Of a DNA stretch of 64,000 bases, positions 49,201 through 61,100 are shown piece after piece. Within the stretch, counting starts at the first letter, position 1; the number at the start of each line of letters is the position of its first letter. Origin of the DNA: Planococcus citri (lineage: Eukaryota > Arthropoda > Insecta > Hemiptera > Pseudococcidae); assembly GCF_950023065.1 (NCBI RefSeq), contig NC_088678.1, positions 40,848,580-40,912,579 on the forward strand. Reading direction: 5' to 3'. Below the pieces are notes generated by a model that was not told where the DNA came from, did not search any database, and saw only the letters and a program-made list of their open reading frames with translations. Made by a program: the position numbers and the translations under genes.

Positions 49201-51824
49201 AAAAAAAGTTGGGCTTAACACCCGTACATACGAGTAGTATGTATGTACTTGAACAGGAATCTCACAATTATTAATATGATTTTGGAATTGAGCTTTGTAC
49301 TGTGCAATTTTACAAGTCTCTCCAGCATTCTAACAAAAGACAGATGTCGTTGAATTCCGTGAAAGGTTCGAGCATATAGAAGAAAAAAATGCAACAAATT
49401 GAGCCTCGAGCCGAGCTCAAAATTGAATTTTTTCTTACGCTTTTGTCACTGCAAAAGGAAAAGAAGAAGAAAAAAAATGAAGAAACAGAACACGTTTAAC
49501 CGTTTAGGGAAATGTCAAGCTACGATATTAATTTCATTTCGTAGTACCATGTTCTTATATGTATGTACCACTGGGTCTATACGTACAAGTGTGTGCGAGT
49601 CTGTATCCTACACAGAATGACGTATCCGCAATAATATTCCATATGACGGGTAGAAATTCTCCGGTGCTTTTTAACTTGTCTAGCGCTCGTTGTTTAACAA
49701 TATCTCTTGCCAGTTCTCTCTCTTTCTGTTTCGACTTTCGAGTTATAAAGCGTAAAACGCCCGGTATATACGCCTTTTATAAGCTACTACAAGTTGTTAC
49801 AACAACGACGTATGATGTCGAGACGAGAGCAAATTTTGTCGTTTGTGTTAGCGAGTGACCGGCTAAGTCGGTGTTTTTACATCGTCTATTCGTCTGCTGC
49901 TGCGAGATAGGCTTTATAATGTTGCAGCCTCAAGAGGGGTAAATTTCAACGTTTAGGTTTCTTCTTTAATTACCAAGTTTTAAAGCTACGGTTTTATGGA
50001 TGCAAAAGCACTTAAGGAACTTTGACCGTGTACGTTTATTATTTTACTAGCCTTGGTACTTAGTCATAACGGGGATTTTTGCTGTGGTCCGGTGGTTTGT
50101 TGCTTGTTGGTGAAAAAAAATGGGTAGACGAGATGGGGTATTTGTTGTAGTGTGTTTGGAAGAGTGGAGTTTGGAGTTTATAAAGCATTGTGGATGAAGT
50201 TGTAATCTAGAAGTAATTAAAATGAAAAAAAAAGGTCGAGGAAAGAGAATTGATAAGTTATGATAGGGTTAGAATGTTTCAGTATTGTAAAAATATGGGC
50301 TCGAGGATTTGGTTTGAAATCGAACTGTTGCGTTTTATTTTCAAAAATCGTCTTCCTCGTCTCTGAACAGTCTGCGAGAGATATCCGATTCATTCTTTAA
50401 AAAAGCAAGTGAATGGATTTTACGACCTTTTATTGGGTATTATTTTTATATAAAAATTGTGAGATATTTTCATCAAACGAAGATCCGTAACCTAATACAT
50501 ATGCCTGAAAGAAATAGAAAGATATTCGATTTCATTTTTTTCCTCCATTCGAAATCATTATGAAAGGGATTACTACCTACGAGGAAACCGGAAAAGGTAG
50601 CGATTGCGATGCTCGACAGTTATTTGAAAATTGATTATCCCCGATTCCATTGCAGGTATTTTCTTTTTCATCGATGGAATTCTTTTCAACAGTTTCATGC
50701 CCGGTATTATATACATATAATCAGTAGCAGAGACTTCGATTAAACTTACGATCAAAGAAATTTTTATCGTAGGTTAATGAAAAAAAACCAACAGTGCGGT
50801 ATATAAGTAGGTGTACTGAAAATCAGAAGGAACACGAAAATTCCTGCAATTTTTGTACGTCTTGCCAGAAGTAATTTTTTAAAAGAGAATTTTTTTTTCG
50901 TCTTACGTTTCCTACTCCATACGAGAAAAATTTCGTGAAAAATTTCGGTACCTAATAGCTTTGTAACTGGAACGATTTCCCCCTTTCTCACGTTCTTTCC
51001 TCAAAGTCGAATAAATTGAAGAGAATATCCCCTCGAGTACCTACGAGTATTTCAGAGGGATGTAAATTTACAAATGTAATATTAGGGGCCTTCAGAATGG
51101 AAAATTGAAATATTTAACGTAGAAAACAGCGAATGATCGAATTTCGATGTGATATTTCGTCAAGCCCTCGACGACTCCCACGCTCAAAGTTTCTTTCATC
51201 GCGAATACTCGACACTTGTACATAATGTAGCATGTGTGTTAATCCTCTTACGACGTCATTTAACCTCATTTAAATGTCTACAACCAAACACCCGTACATA
51301 CGTTCTTTTGAAATCGTAACAAAAAATCCTATTTCGGCAACGAGATGAGCTTGATGTGTGTAGGTCTTAAGACTTAGCGATGTATTGCTGCTAAAGATGA
51401 TAATCCGTTCTTGAAGTATCGAATTTATCACGTTCAGCAGGGTTAGGGTTTGATAAAAGCTGCCAACTCGAATGACATGAAACAAAAGAGGAAGCAGCGA
51501 ATGAAAAAGGAATCTATTTTGTCTGCCTGAGTGAGTATTTTCGGAATTTCGGAAATAATTGAAAAAGGAAGATTGGCGGTGATTATGGAAAGCAGAATGA
51601 TTTCAGACTAAAATGAGAAAAAATTAAAAGTACGTTCACAAATACTTCTCGTGCCAAATTTTGAGAGTTGAATTTCATTTTTCTTATTTTTAGAGATTTA
51701 AAAAAAAATGTTGATTCATGGGAGATACAAAAAAAATTTCTAGATGAGGTGTATAGAAATATGATTTTCAAAATTTTTTCACTGCAGAATTTAGAACTTT
51801 TTGGTCTGCATTATAAGTTTTAAT
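46266..51824. other. No gene recognised apart from the splice-site candidate
   Basis: Long AT-rich stretch. 47280-47830 is rich in GAAAATTG/TTGTTGAAAC words without a clear period. Confidence 0.45.
46840..46896 (+). promoter_or_regulatory. Second candidate recursive splice site
   Basis: TTATTTTGTTTGTTTCCAG ends at 46890 and GTGAGT follows at 46891-46896, on the same strand as the first candidate. The next donor-like words downstream are weak (AAAGTAAGG near 47070). Confidence 0.35.
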
Positions 51825-52200
51825 AATAATGATGACTTTCTAGATTAGCAACTGAGTTTCACTCCTCACAAGGTTTGAGATCTTTCATTTAAAAAATTTC
51901 AGCATTTTCGAACAGGATGAAGGAAAAATTATGATGAATAACTTTTCAAATAATTGACACAGCTGTTCGACTCCTCAGATGATTTGTGACCTTTCATTCT
52001 GAAAATTTGGTACTGACAAAGAATAAGGATGTTTTTTCCCCAAGATTCTACAAAATTTAGAGCTTTTTTGTCATGATCATGAAATTTTTGAGGGATTTAA
52101 ATTTAAAATGATGACTTTTTTTATGACTGACTAAGTTTGAGTCCTCATACAATCATCTCATTTTTTGGCAGGATAAAAGTAATTTTGAATGGCATGTTAT
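51825..52200. repeat. Diverged tandem repeat, about three units
   Basis: ATGATGACTTT, GACTCCTCA, and TTTGAGATCTTTCATT-type words recur in the same order about every 100-150 bp. Similarity is low. Confidence 0.4.
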
Positions 52201-54360
52201 GTGGTTTATGGTTTTCAATATTCTTCTATAAGTAGGTATGGAAATTGGAGGAAAATAAATGGAGCTGTTTAGATCTCATCAGACCCAATAGAAGAGACGT
52301 AATTATGAGTAGATCCAATCACCCCCCCCCCCTGGAAGCTATAAAATCCAAAATTCATTATAGTTTAAAACTGTTCTGAAGCTTCTAGCCAAGATTTTAA
52401 TTTTTCCTGGTCGAAAAATTTTATAGAAATTGCTACAAATTTTCTCCAAGGCTCCTGTAATCAATCAAACATAATTTCCTAAAATTTGTTTTGACATGTT
52501 CAAATCTGAGTACATTTTTCTTCGGCTTTCAATTTTTAATTTTTTTGGGGAGGAGGGGGAATGAGTGGAAATTTGTCTGGTTCTGAAAATTCCAAAATCG
52601 TAAAAATTTTCTACCAATCAATTGTTATGCTTACAAAAAAGTAGACTTGTCCTGAATTTTCGATTTTCAAATTGGTTAGATCAGATTTTCATTTTTTACA
52701 GACCAAAACTCGAGTGTTTAAAAATCGTTCAAAATTGAAAAAGTGAAATTCATCTTCTGAAATTGATGTGTTTTTGAATTCCTTCCATTTTTTTATCTCG
52801 CCTCAAATGTTCTCCTTTCGGTTCTCGAAAACCTGCCTTTCCACGAAATCATTTTATTTAAATTAGAAGTATTATTCTTCGCTTTAAACCCTCTTTTCAT
52901 TACTCATGTCCGGAACTTTGATTTTAATTATCGTCTCCGCACAAATTAATTTATTTACCCCAAATTTCTGCTTTTTCAACTTTGGCGAGACAATCCCACA
53001 CACAGCTCAAGCCGACATAAGTATTCAAACATCTACGCAAACCGCAATCATCGCGTTTGATGAATTCAGCTTAGAATCTCGACAAGAGAGGCAACAAAAA
53101 AAAAAAAAAGAAGAAAGAAAAACACTTAACTCGAATTTTAAAAACAACGCTTAAATTTTCACCACATAAATTGAGAGACGAAGGATGGAATACTTACCGA
53201 AATAAAAAGCGCCGGACTTTAAAGGGAACTTTTTTCCGACACCCTTTTGAATATGAATGTTCCCTTCATTAAAACTCGAAAAAAAAGAGAAGATGAAAAT
53301 GTTTTAGAATGCTTAGTTATTCTTTGTGCGAGATTTTCACTCGTCTACACGTCGGAAGGAATCTTTTCTTCGTGTTGTATGTAATTTGTATGTCATAAAA
53401 TTCCATTTCATTGTTATAGTAGGACCTAACGTACTAGATCATCAAGAACGAAAAAGAAAACGAAAAATTTGCCAAAAAAAAGTGTTATTGACCGAAGACA
53501 GCAAGATTTATATAGAATGCAGTCGGATAATGTAGGTACCCAATTAAATTACACCGAAGAAAAATTTCTCAAATAATACCTACCAATTTCTCTCTTACAT
53601 CGAGCTTTTTTTCTTTCGGCGAGTTTCACGTTACGTCGACTTAATTGAAAAGATAAACGACGATACAATTAAAACTTCTTAAATAATTTAATTACTCTTT
53701 TCTAACCCCATCTTACTCACTCATCCTTTTGAGCCCAATACTTTTAAACTTTTTAAAACATCTAAAAAGGATTTGCGCAAAACAGAATACATTTAAATAT
53801 CACCAAATAGTTTTACTCCCTTCTTCTCCCATTGCCACTATACAACTCCCTACTCATACCTTTGCAAAGTTATACACTTGATTGTTTCCGCAAAAACTTG
53901 AAATTGAACGCATTCTATGAATAATTTGTTCGCTTAATTTTTCTTCTCGTCATTCTTACGACGAGGACGACGAGAAAATTGAAGCGAGAGAGAGAGATGG
54001 TTGAAAAATCGAATTAAACGAGATTAACGTTTTTAGCAGAAAAAGTAAAAAAGTTTCCTATTACAAGTTATCGTTTTATAACGAGAATTCCTGCGATTTT
54101 TCTAAACGAATATTCCAATTTCCTTTTTGCCTCTTTTCATCCATTTTTACGATGTTTTCTGTAAGTACATAACATTGCTAAATTCTTGTAAATCCTTGAT
54201 TCGTAGTATCAATAATTTTATTGAATAGAAAATACCCATTTTTTTTTCTCTTTGACGTCACAACGAGGTAGGTAAGTTGTGCGCTTCAAATTTTCTTATT
54301 TCGAGTGAAATTGGTTTCTTATCTTACTTTTATGCATAAAGAGGAATCTGCTCCCAATAG
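52201..54360. other. No gene recognised
   Basis: Contains a C homopolymer near 52322 and otherwise ordinary AT-rich DNA up to the LTR edge. Confidence 0.5.
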
Positions 54361-55311
54361 TGTGTGGTGTAGGAATTAGGAATAAGAGAGAATTTTAGAA
54401 CTAGGAACAAATAATGAGAAGATAGGTATTAGGAAATTTTATGATTAGGAAATATTGGGATGGGTTTGGATTAGGATAAGACAAACCTACCTAACCACAT
54501 AATACAAAAATGCTCTATTTTAATTCAAATACACGAAGATCTGTTTCAACCAATACTCAATCGAAAGAAAGGGATTTTATTTACAAGGTAGGTAGAACCT
54601 ACATCATACACAATCTTAGTTGGAACGTATCCCAGTGTAAAAATAAACTCGAAAAGTAAATTGAATTTACGTACATTTCTAGACATTGCAAGCAAGTCGA
54701 AATAGTTGGAAATCTACTAAATCTATACCTAGATTATTCAGATTGAATCACTGGATTAAATCCTTACCTAGATTATTCAGATGAATTCTAACTACTTTAC
54801 CATTAACCTAATCATTACCTTGACCATATCAATAGTAGTTGGACTGAATCTATTCATAGATTATATCGTAGCCCTACACTTTGAAATAAGAACCTAAATG
54901 CTGACCAACATATTGGCTAGAGGATTTACCTCAGCCCTGCCGGTAACTCGACCAGGAAACTTACTCCATTAGAATTGATGTCCAATTAATTAGTGAAATA
55001 AATTCATAGCAACACAAAATAACACTCGCGTTACCGGAGAAATTATATCATTTTAATAAGTTCAATTTTAAACAAAATACTCGAATTCAGTCATGTAATG
55101 ACTGGTAAATTTAAAGATAAAAAAATTACAGAAAAAATACGAACGCACGTTCTTAATCGAGTGGAAAAAACATACTGAAGAATAGGTAGGTATTACCTAT
55201 TGTCATAATCACTCGAGTTTCCCACCATAGATTTTAACCTTGAAATGGGCTCATTGAATTTATGTACTAAGCTTTGCCTAACTATTTCTATTCAGGCTCG
55301 TCTATAGCACA
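54361..55311 (-). repeat. Probable 3' LTR of the gypsy-type element
   Basis: The boundaries are inferred, because the partner LTR is outside the window. On the minus strand the segment starts TGTGCTATAG directly after the polypurine tract and ends CACCACACA, so both ends carry a TGTG/CACA-type short inverted repeat. An AATAAA lies on the minus strand at 54581-54576, a plausible polyadenylation signal. The 5 bases AATAG at 54356-54360 are the candidate target duplication. The PPT edge is better supported than the outer edge. Confidence 0.5.
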
Positions 55312-55683
55312 TAATTTCTCCCCCTGCCAACGAGAAAATCTGTGGAAGGGAAAACTCGAATGCAAGACTGAAAAATTACGTTAAACTATTGAAAAAATTA
55401 ACAATTAACAAGAACTATTGAAAAAAAAAAAAAAAAAAAAAAAAAAAACAGCTAATCTAAACTCGAGTATGATTAACAATGAAAATGTAAAAACAAAGAA
55501 AAAACAATAACAAAAAGAATAACATGAAAAGACTATCGCCAGAAAACACACTATCCAAAAACGAAAAATGAAATTACAATACAATAAGATTCACGGTGAT
55601 AACGTAATAACTCGAAACGAAAAATACAAAAGAAAAAAAAAAACCAAAAATTTACAAAAAGGAAAAAATTTTGAAATCGAATC
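55312..55683 (-). other. 3' untranslated region of the gypsy-type element with polypurine tract and A/T tract
   Basis: Non-coding leader between the ORF3 stop and the 3' LTR. It holds a 28-base A run on the + strand (55421-55448). The minus-strand purine-rich sequence GGCAGGGGGAGAAATTA lies immediately next to the presumed LTR start and fits a polypurine tract that primes plus-strand synthesis. Confidence 0.55.
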
Positions 55684-58017
55684 TTATTTCTTCTTTTTAA
55701 TAAGATATTCTTCTACCGGATAGAAGTTATCTCGTACTCTAAACCGATCCATCGCTCGAAGGCTTCTGAGAAGACCAATCATTCGAACTCGTGGCACCTT
55801 TTCTTTACACCTGACCGTTCTCGAATAGGGGATTCCCGGCGGTCCTCGAAGATTGATTGAAACAGCGACAGGATCGTAACTTTTGATCAGCGGACCAATG
55901 TCTCGTACGCCTAAGATTACTGTACCGTGATGCGCTTCTACTTTCTTCGTAGTCTTGAAATTAGCGACATAACACGGGAACCAATGAACATCGTTCTTGT
56001 TACGTTCAATACCGGGAGTCAATCTTAGTGGTACATTGACCTTTCGTCGTACTACTAACCGGAAATCATCCTTCCAAGGTACGTAAATAACCTTAGGATG
56101 GTGAAGGACTTCAAACTCGAAAGAGACATTCTTGTCGAAAAACTCGAGTGCGGCAGTATTAATCAACGATACCTGCAACGTAGGATCGATGATTATTTCG
56201 ACGTAATCGTTGGCTATTTTCCCCAGAACAGTGACGAGGTGTTTCATGTTGGTCTGATTCTGGTACGACCATCTGGGACGGAAAACATGCTCACGTGGGT
56301 AAACCTCATCACGATAAGTCGAACGGACCAAATTCAGATGGTTACGCCAAGTAGTGGCCTCGATTTCGATTCTTGGCCACTCAAAAGACTGCCGTTTCTC
56401 GTAATATTCAAATCTCGGAGTCACGATCTTAAAATGAACATATGTTCCTCGTATCAGTGCTTCCCATAGGTCAATCGCTAGATGTTCGAAAACTCGGTCC
56501 GAAGGATCCCACTCGAATTCATATGGCTGATAACTATCAGGCCATTGTTGCGGAACGTATGGTCGGAGGTTGCATTCAGGAATCTCATCGTCGCCTATCA
56601 ACTCTTGTGTGAAAATTTGAATTCCATCGATTTCAGCGTAGTTCAGTCGAGGAAACTTGGCCGTGACATATGCTGGTTGTGGTGGTGGAAGAACGACGGG
56701 AACCACAGCAGCGACGGGAACAGCAGCAGCGGCGGCTTGAGCAGCTGGTTCATTTTTATCAGCTAATGGAGCTGTTTGTACCGATTCTTCGGCATTATTG
56801 TCGGTAACATTATCGACCTGCATCGACTCGTCGATGGATTGAGTTGCCGTTGCTGATGGAGCAAACGTTGAACTCAAAGTGGCAGAGGTGACGTCAGTTG
56901 AAGTCGACGTAGAACTCGAGTCATTTTCACCGAGAGATAACGTCGATGGTCGATTTTGCGGTGGAATAAGATCGAGTAGGTTGAGATCAGCCATAAGAGA
57001 GTTCTGACGGAGAGTTGCTAAAATACTCTCTACTGATGGATCAGCTTCGTTGGGTTTCGGTTGTTGAATTTTAAATGTCTTTGGCTCAGGAAACCGAAAA
57101 CCAACGGTTTTCTTTTCACCGGTACTGTCTTCCTCAGTGTAGCTCAATTTCTTCGCCGGTGGTAGACCTTCGTCTGGGCTCTTCAGTGCACTCTTGAGAG
57201 GAGCTGGTAATCGAGTAAGTGACACTGATAGATTTTCGAATTCGGTCGAATGCGAAGTTCTAGCTGCGTTATCGAAAGATGATGTTGATAAGTGACGATT
57301 CGTTTGGTTCAATACATCGATGTTTTCTTCAAATACATCGTCACTACCGCCGTCGGAAACGTTGATGATTTCCTCTCCTTCAGTTAGATCGATCGTTGTT
57401 TCACTTGAGTTTATTGCGATTGGTTTGGATTGTTCTTCGATGTGCACAAACGAGAAAACGGCGGGAGGAAGAATCAGATCGTTTTCTGAAAACGCTCGAC
57501 GAATCACCGTACTTAATTTCGGTCGTTGAACTGGAGTCGGAGGAGCGGGCGATATCGGTCGAGAGAGAGTCTCCATTTGTTCAAATAAGAACTCTGTTAG
57601 ACCTTCTACCTCGACGGCGATACGAGATGGTAAATCACGTAGATTCGGCGTCTCCTTCGGAATGAGGCACCTCTTGCAAGGAGATAGGCGGTCAGCGGTG
57701 AAAATCGCTAGGAGATATTCGCGGATATATAATTCCACTCGCTGAATCTCCGATTCCATTATGTTTCGAGACAAAGACGCAGGTATATCGAGTGCTGAAA
57801 CGGAAATCTCAATGATCTCGGCGATCGGACATCGGACGTTTTGTTTCTTGATCGTGAGAGTGTCTTCTTGATCGTTTCGGATTACAAATACTCGAGTATC
57901 TAGATCTTCAGCTGAGAACGTTTTCTTTAAATTCTCAGGACTCGAGTTAATGATCGGGTGTATGTGGCTCTGGCGACAGGTCGCGTACAAATCATTCTGT
58001 GAACATTTTAAAACCAT
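55684..58017 (-). CDS. Third ORF of the gypsy-type element, env position, not envelope-like
   Basis: This 777-residue ORF starts at an ATG 135 nt after the pol stop, on the same strand and with no interruptions. I do not recognise the family. It lacks a signal peptide, a transmembrane helix, a furin-type site and cysteine-rich ectodomain features, so it is unlike errantiviral envelopes. Visible parts: an N-terminal domain (1-150); two similar basic-Ser words, KKTFSAEDL (31-39) and RRAFSENDL (173-181); SUMO-interacting-type motifs TIDLTEGEE (208-216) and EIINVSDGGSDD (216-227); an RVxF-like KTVGF (303-307); a low-complexity Ser/Thr/Ala/Val/Pro linker (365-450); and a compact C-terminal domain (450-777). 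Within that domain, residues about 604-715 resemble a degenerate retropepsin (IIDPTLQVSLIN, later TVILGVRDIG). A basic tail ends in KKKK. I infer an intracellular, possibly nuclear, accessory protein, perhaps expressed from a spliced mRNA. Confidence 0.75.
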   Translation of the reverse strand: MVLKCSQNDLYATCRQSHIHPIINSSPENLKKTFSAEDLDTRVFVIRNDQEDTLTIKKQNVRCPIAEIIEISVSALDIPASLSRNIMESEIQRVELYIREYLLAIFTADRLSPCKRCLIPKETPNLRDLPSRIAVEVEGLTEFLFEQMETLSRPISPAPPTPVQRPKLSTVIRRAFSENDLILPPAVFSFVHIEEQSKPIAINSSETTIDLTEGEEIINVSDGGSDDVFEENIDVLNQTNRHLSTSSFDNAARTSHSTEFENLSVSLTRLPAPLKSALKSPDEGLPPAKKLSYTEEDSTGEKKTVGFRFPEPKTFKIQQPKPNEADPSVESILATLRQNSLMADLNLLDLIPPQNRPSTLSLGENDSSSTSTSTDVTSATLSSTFAPSATATQSIDESMQVDNVTDNNAEESVQTAPLADKNEPAAQAAAAAVPVAAVVPVVLPPPQPAYVTAKFPRLNYAEIDGIQIFTQELIGDDEIPECNLRPYVPQQWPDSYQPYEFEWDPSDRVFEHLAIDLWEALIRGTYVHFKIVTPRFEYYEKRQSFEWPRIEIEATTWRNHLNLVRSTYRDEVYPREHVFRPRWSYQNQTNMKHLVTVLGKIANDYVEIIIDPTLQVSLINTAALEFFDKNVSFEFEVLHHPKVIYVPWKDDFRLVVRRKVNVPLRLTPGIERNKNDVHWFPCYVANFKTTKKVEAHHGTVILGVRDIGPLIKSYDPVAVSINLRGPPGIPYSRTVRCKEKVPRVRMIGLLRSLRAMDRFRVRDNFYPVEEYLIKKKK

Positions 58018-58152
58018 ACACGAAAATAGATTAGAGTAATTCTAAGAGAGGCTTTAAACTTTTTACATGCTATGAAAGAATTATAACTAAAAATAAATTA
58101 GAAAATAAAAGAGAGACAGACATAGAAGGCCTAGACGAGTAGACAAAGGCTC
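58018..58152 (-). other. pol to ORF3 intergenic segment with possible splice acceptor
   Basis: On the minus strand this spacer contains a pyrimidine-rich run with a CTAAT branch-point-like word, followed by TTATTTTTAG ending at 58087. The ORF3 ATG lies about 70 nt further on. Errantiviruses of the gypsy group make env from a spliced subgenomic RNA with an acceptor in this position. That this element does so is inference, and the donor would be near the 5' LTR outside the window. Confidence 0.35.
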
Positions 58153-61100
58153 CTATTCTATCGGCGGTTGAACAGTGTCATCGGTGGCTGGATTGTATTT
58201 ACGAAGATGGCGGATATTTTCTCGAATAATATATCCTGGATTTTTTTCATCTTCGAGTTCGTAAACGTTGATGAAAGGCTTTGTGATGACTTTATATGGG
58301 CCTTTCCATTGGTGTGATAGTTTCGCAGCTACTCCTTTCTCTTTCGATGATACTGGTCTATTTTTTACAAACACTCGTTCACCAATATCCAATATCACAG
58401 GTTTATGGACTTTATGGAAATAGGCTTGTCGACGTTCATGATTCTTTTTCTGGTTTTCGAGTATTCGCTGGTTGATATCGAGTGGTAATTTTCGTTGTTT
58501 AATTATATCGACTAATGAATCGGGTACTAATCGTTTACGTACTGCTTCATAGGGAATGCAACCTGTTACAGTGCTTTCGGTATAATTCAATTTACGCTCG
58601 ATATCTGGTAAAATACGACACCATGATTTTTGTTTATCAGCGATATACTTTCTCATACTCGAACCAATAGTGCTCATTATTCTTTCGGCAGGGTTACTAT
58701 TCGGAGTATACCTTGATGTATACCGAATTTGAACTCCTCTTTTTAGCCAAAATTTTCTCCAATACCGAGAGGAAAATTGTGGACCATTATCGCTGAGTAC
58801 TATTTTCGGTAATCCAAACTCGTTAATCCAAAGAATCATACGTTCGAGTATATTTGCTGAAGTCACGACTTTTAATGGGTATAATTTGACGAATTTGGTA
58901 AAATGATCTTCGATCACGAACACAGTATCGACGCCAGCTGTACTACTTGGAATTGGTCCAAAATTATCCAAACACAAAATTTCGTTGAAACGTTCAGAAG
59001 CGAGTGTTTGGATTGGACCATACAATCGAGTTGTTGATCTCATTGAAATTTGGCATGAGATACAATCATTCACAAATTGGCAAACTTGCGTTGTTAAACC
59101 AGGCCAATCAAAATGTCTTCGTATAATGCGAATCAATCGAGTAATTCCAACATGACCGTATTCATAATGATAGTGTTGAATTATTTCTCGTTGTAAACTT
59201 TTTGGAATAAATATTCGCCATTCTTGATCATTGTGATTCTGATAAATAACCAAGTTCAATTTTTTATCAACTCGAGTACGTTCAGGGTATTTTTTGATAC
59301 ACGCTTGTACTATCTCGTCATTATTCTGGATTGATCGAAGTCGTCGAAATTCGGTGAATAAACACTTTGGTGTTTTGTAATCGAACAGAAAAATGGTGAA
59401 ATTTTTGTCGTTTTCGGTAATATTGAAAGTATACCTAGACAAAAAATCTGCAATCGAGTTATCAGCTCCAGCGATATGTTGAATATCTATTCTGAAGTTG
59501 TCTAAATACAGCAACCATTTCATGATCCGATTAGGCAAGAGTTCATTTTTCTTCAAATATGTTACCGCAATGTTATCAGTGTATAAATGAACTTTATTTC
59601 CGGCCAAAAGATAGTAATTTTTGGCGAGAAGATGGATAATTGCCAAAAGTTCGAGTTCCATTATGGAATAGGATTTTTCGTAGCCTTTTAACACTCGAGA
59701 AGTAAATGCAATTGGCATCATAAGGTCTTTATCGTTCTTGCGATTCGGTTGCATTACTACACCAGCGATAGCTTTCGTAGAAGCGTCGGTGTAAATGTAA
59801 AATGGCTTTTTGAAGTCAGGATAGGTCAATAGTGTCTCATTTGCAAGTTCTTTTTTAAGCAATTCGAAATGTTTGATATTTTCTTCTGTCCATACTATTG
59901 CACCTTTTCCAACCGTAGTCAATTCGTAAAGAGGAGCACACAGCACGCTGATTCTAGCCATATATTCTCGGTAGTACTGAAACATACCGAGAAATTGCTG
60001 GAGGCTCTTTACGTCTTTTGGCAACTCGAAATTTAAGATTGGCTCAATCTTTTCGGGATCCACTTGGACACCCTCATCGGAGAATATCATTCCAAGGTAT
60101 TTTATTCGAGTTTTACACCATTGGGTTTTCCGAAGATTGAGTGTCATTCCAGCCGCTTTCACCTTTTCGAGGAAAATACGAATATGTTCGAGGTGTTCTT
60201 CGATAGTTTTCGAGTAGATAATGACGTCATCGACGTACACACCGGTGAAATCTTCACAACCACGTAACACCAATCGAAGAGCATAAACAAAAGCAGCCAA
60301 ACTATCTTCGGTACCGAAACCTACAACCGTCATAACGAGAGGAATACCATCGATGGTGAATGATAGAACGCATTGTTGATCCTCAGCTAATTTTATTTGG
60401 AGGAAACCATTATTGAAGTCAAAAATCGAAAAATACTTCATGTCCTTAAACTTCATCCGCATGTTGTTAATATTTGGCGGTTCAGTCGAGTGTCTGAGAA
60501 TGTATTCATTTAATGGTCTTCCATCCAAACATATACGAACTTTTCCACCTCCTTTATCTACATAGACGAGACCTAACTTATAAGGTGATTGTCTTTCAAC
60601 CACTTTTCCTTCTTTTTTCCATTTTCTTATAATTTCATGGACACCGTCTTCGTAGCGATGGGGAATAGGTCGAGATTTACACCATACTTTATGTGGAGGG
60701 GGAAGTTCGTTACCTACAAAAGCGAATCTATGTTCGTAACAGTTACACAAACCGATTCTGTTCTCAAAAGTTTCATAATTATTATGTATGTGTTTTCTTA
60801 ACGTACCTTTATTTTTATTCGAGAGTTCTGTACCCTCGACAGCTTCTTCTATTTTATACAGCAGCTCGGTACAGATGACATAGGAGGGATTCTCACTGAT
60901 TGAAAATATCTCTTCAGGTTTTGTAGACGTGATATACTGGACTTCTTGTAAAGGATATTGTTTCGGATCCTTTAGTAACTCGAAATTCATCACGTTTTTC
61001 TCTGAATCGTTATAATGAATCTTGAATGTTTTATTCTGAAGAGCTGTTATCGTTGGATCGGTAAGCTCGATGTAATTCTTTGACGTGTGAATTACTAACT

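Noticed and set aside
55684..58017. ORF3 as a retroviral-type envelope
   Set aside because: No signal peptide, membrane-spanning segment, cleavage site or glycosylated cysteine-rich region is visible.
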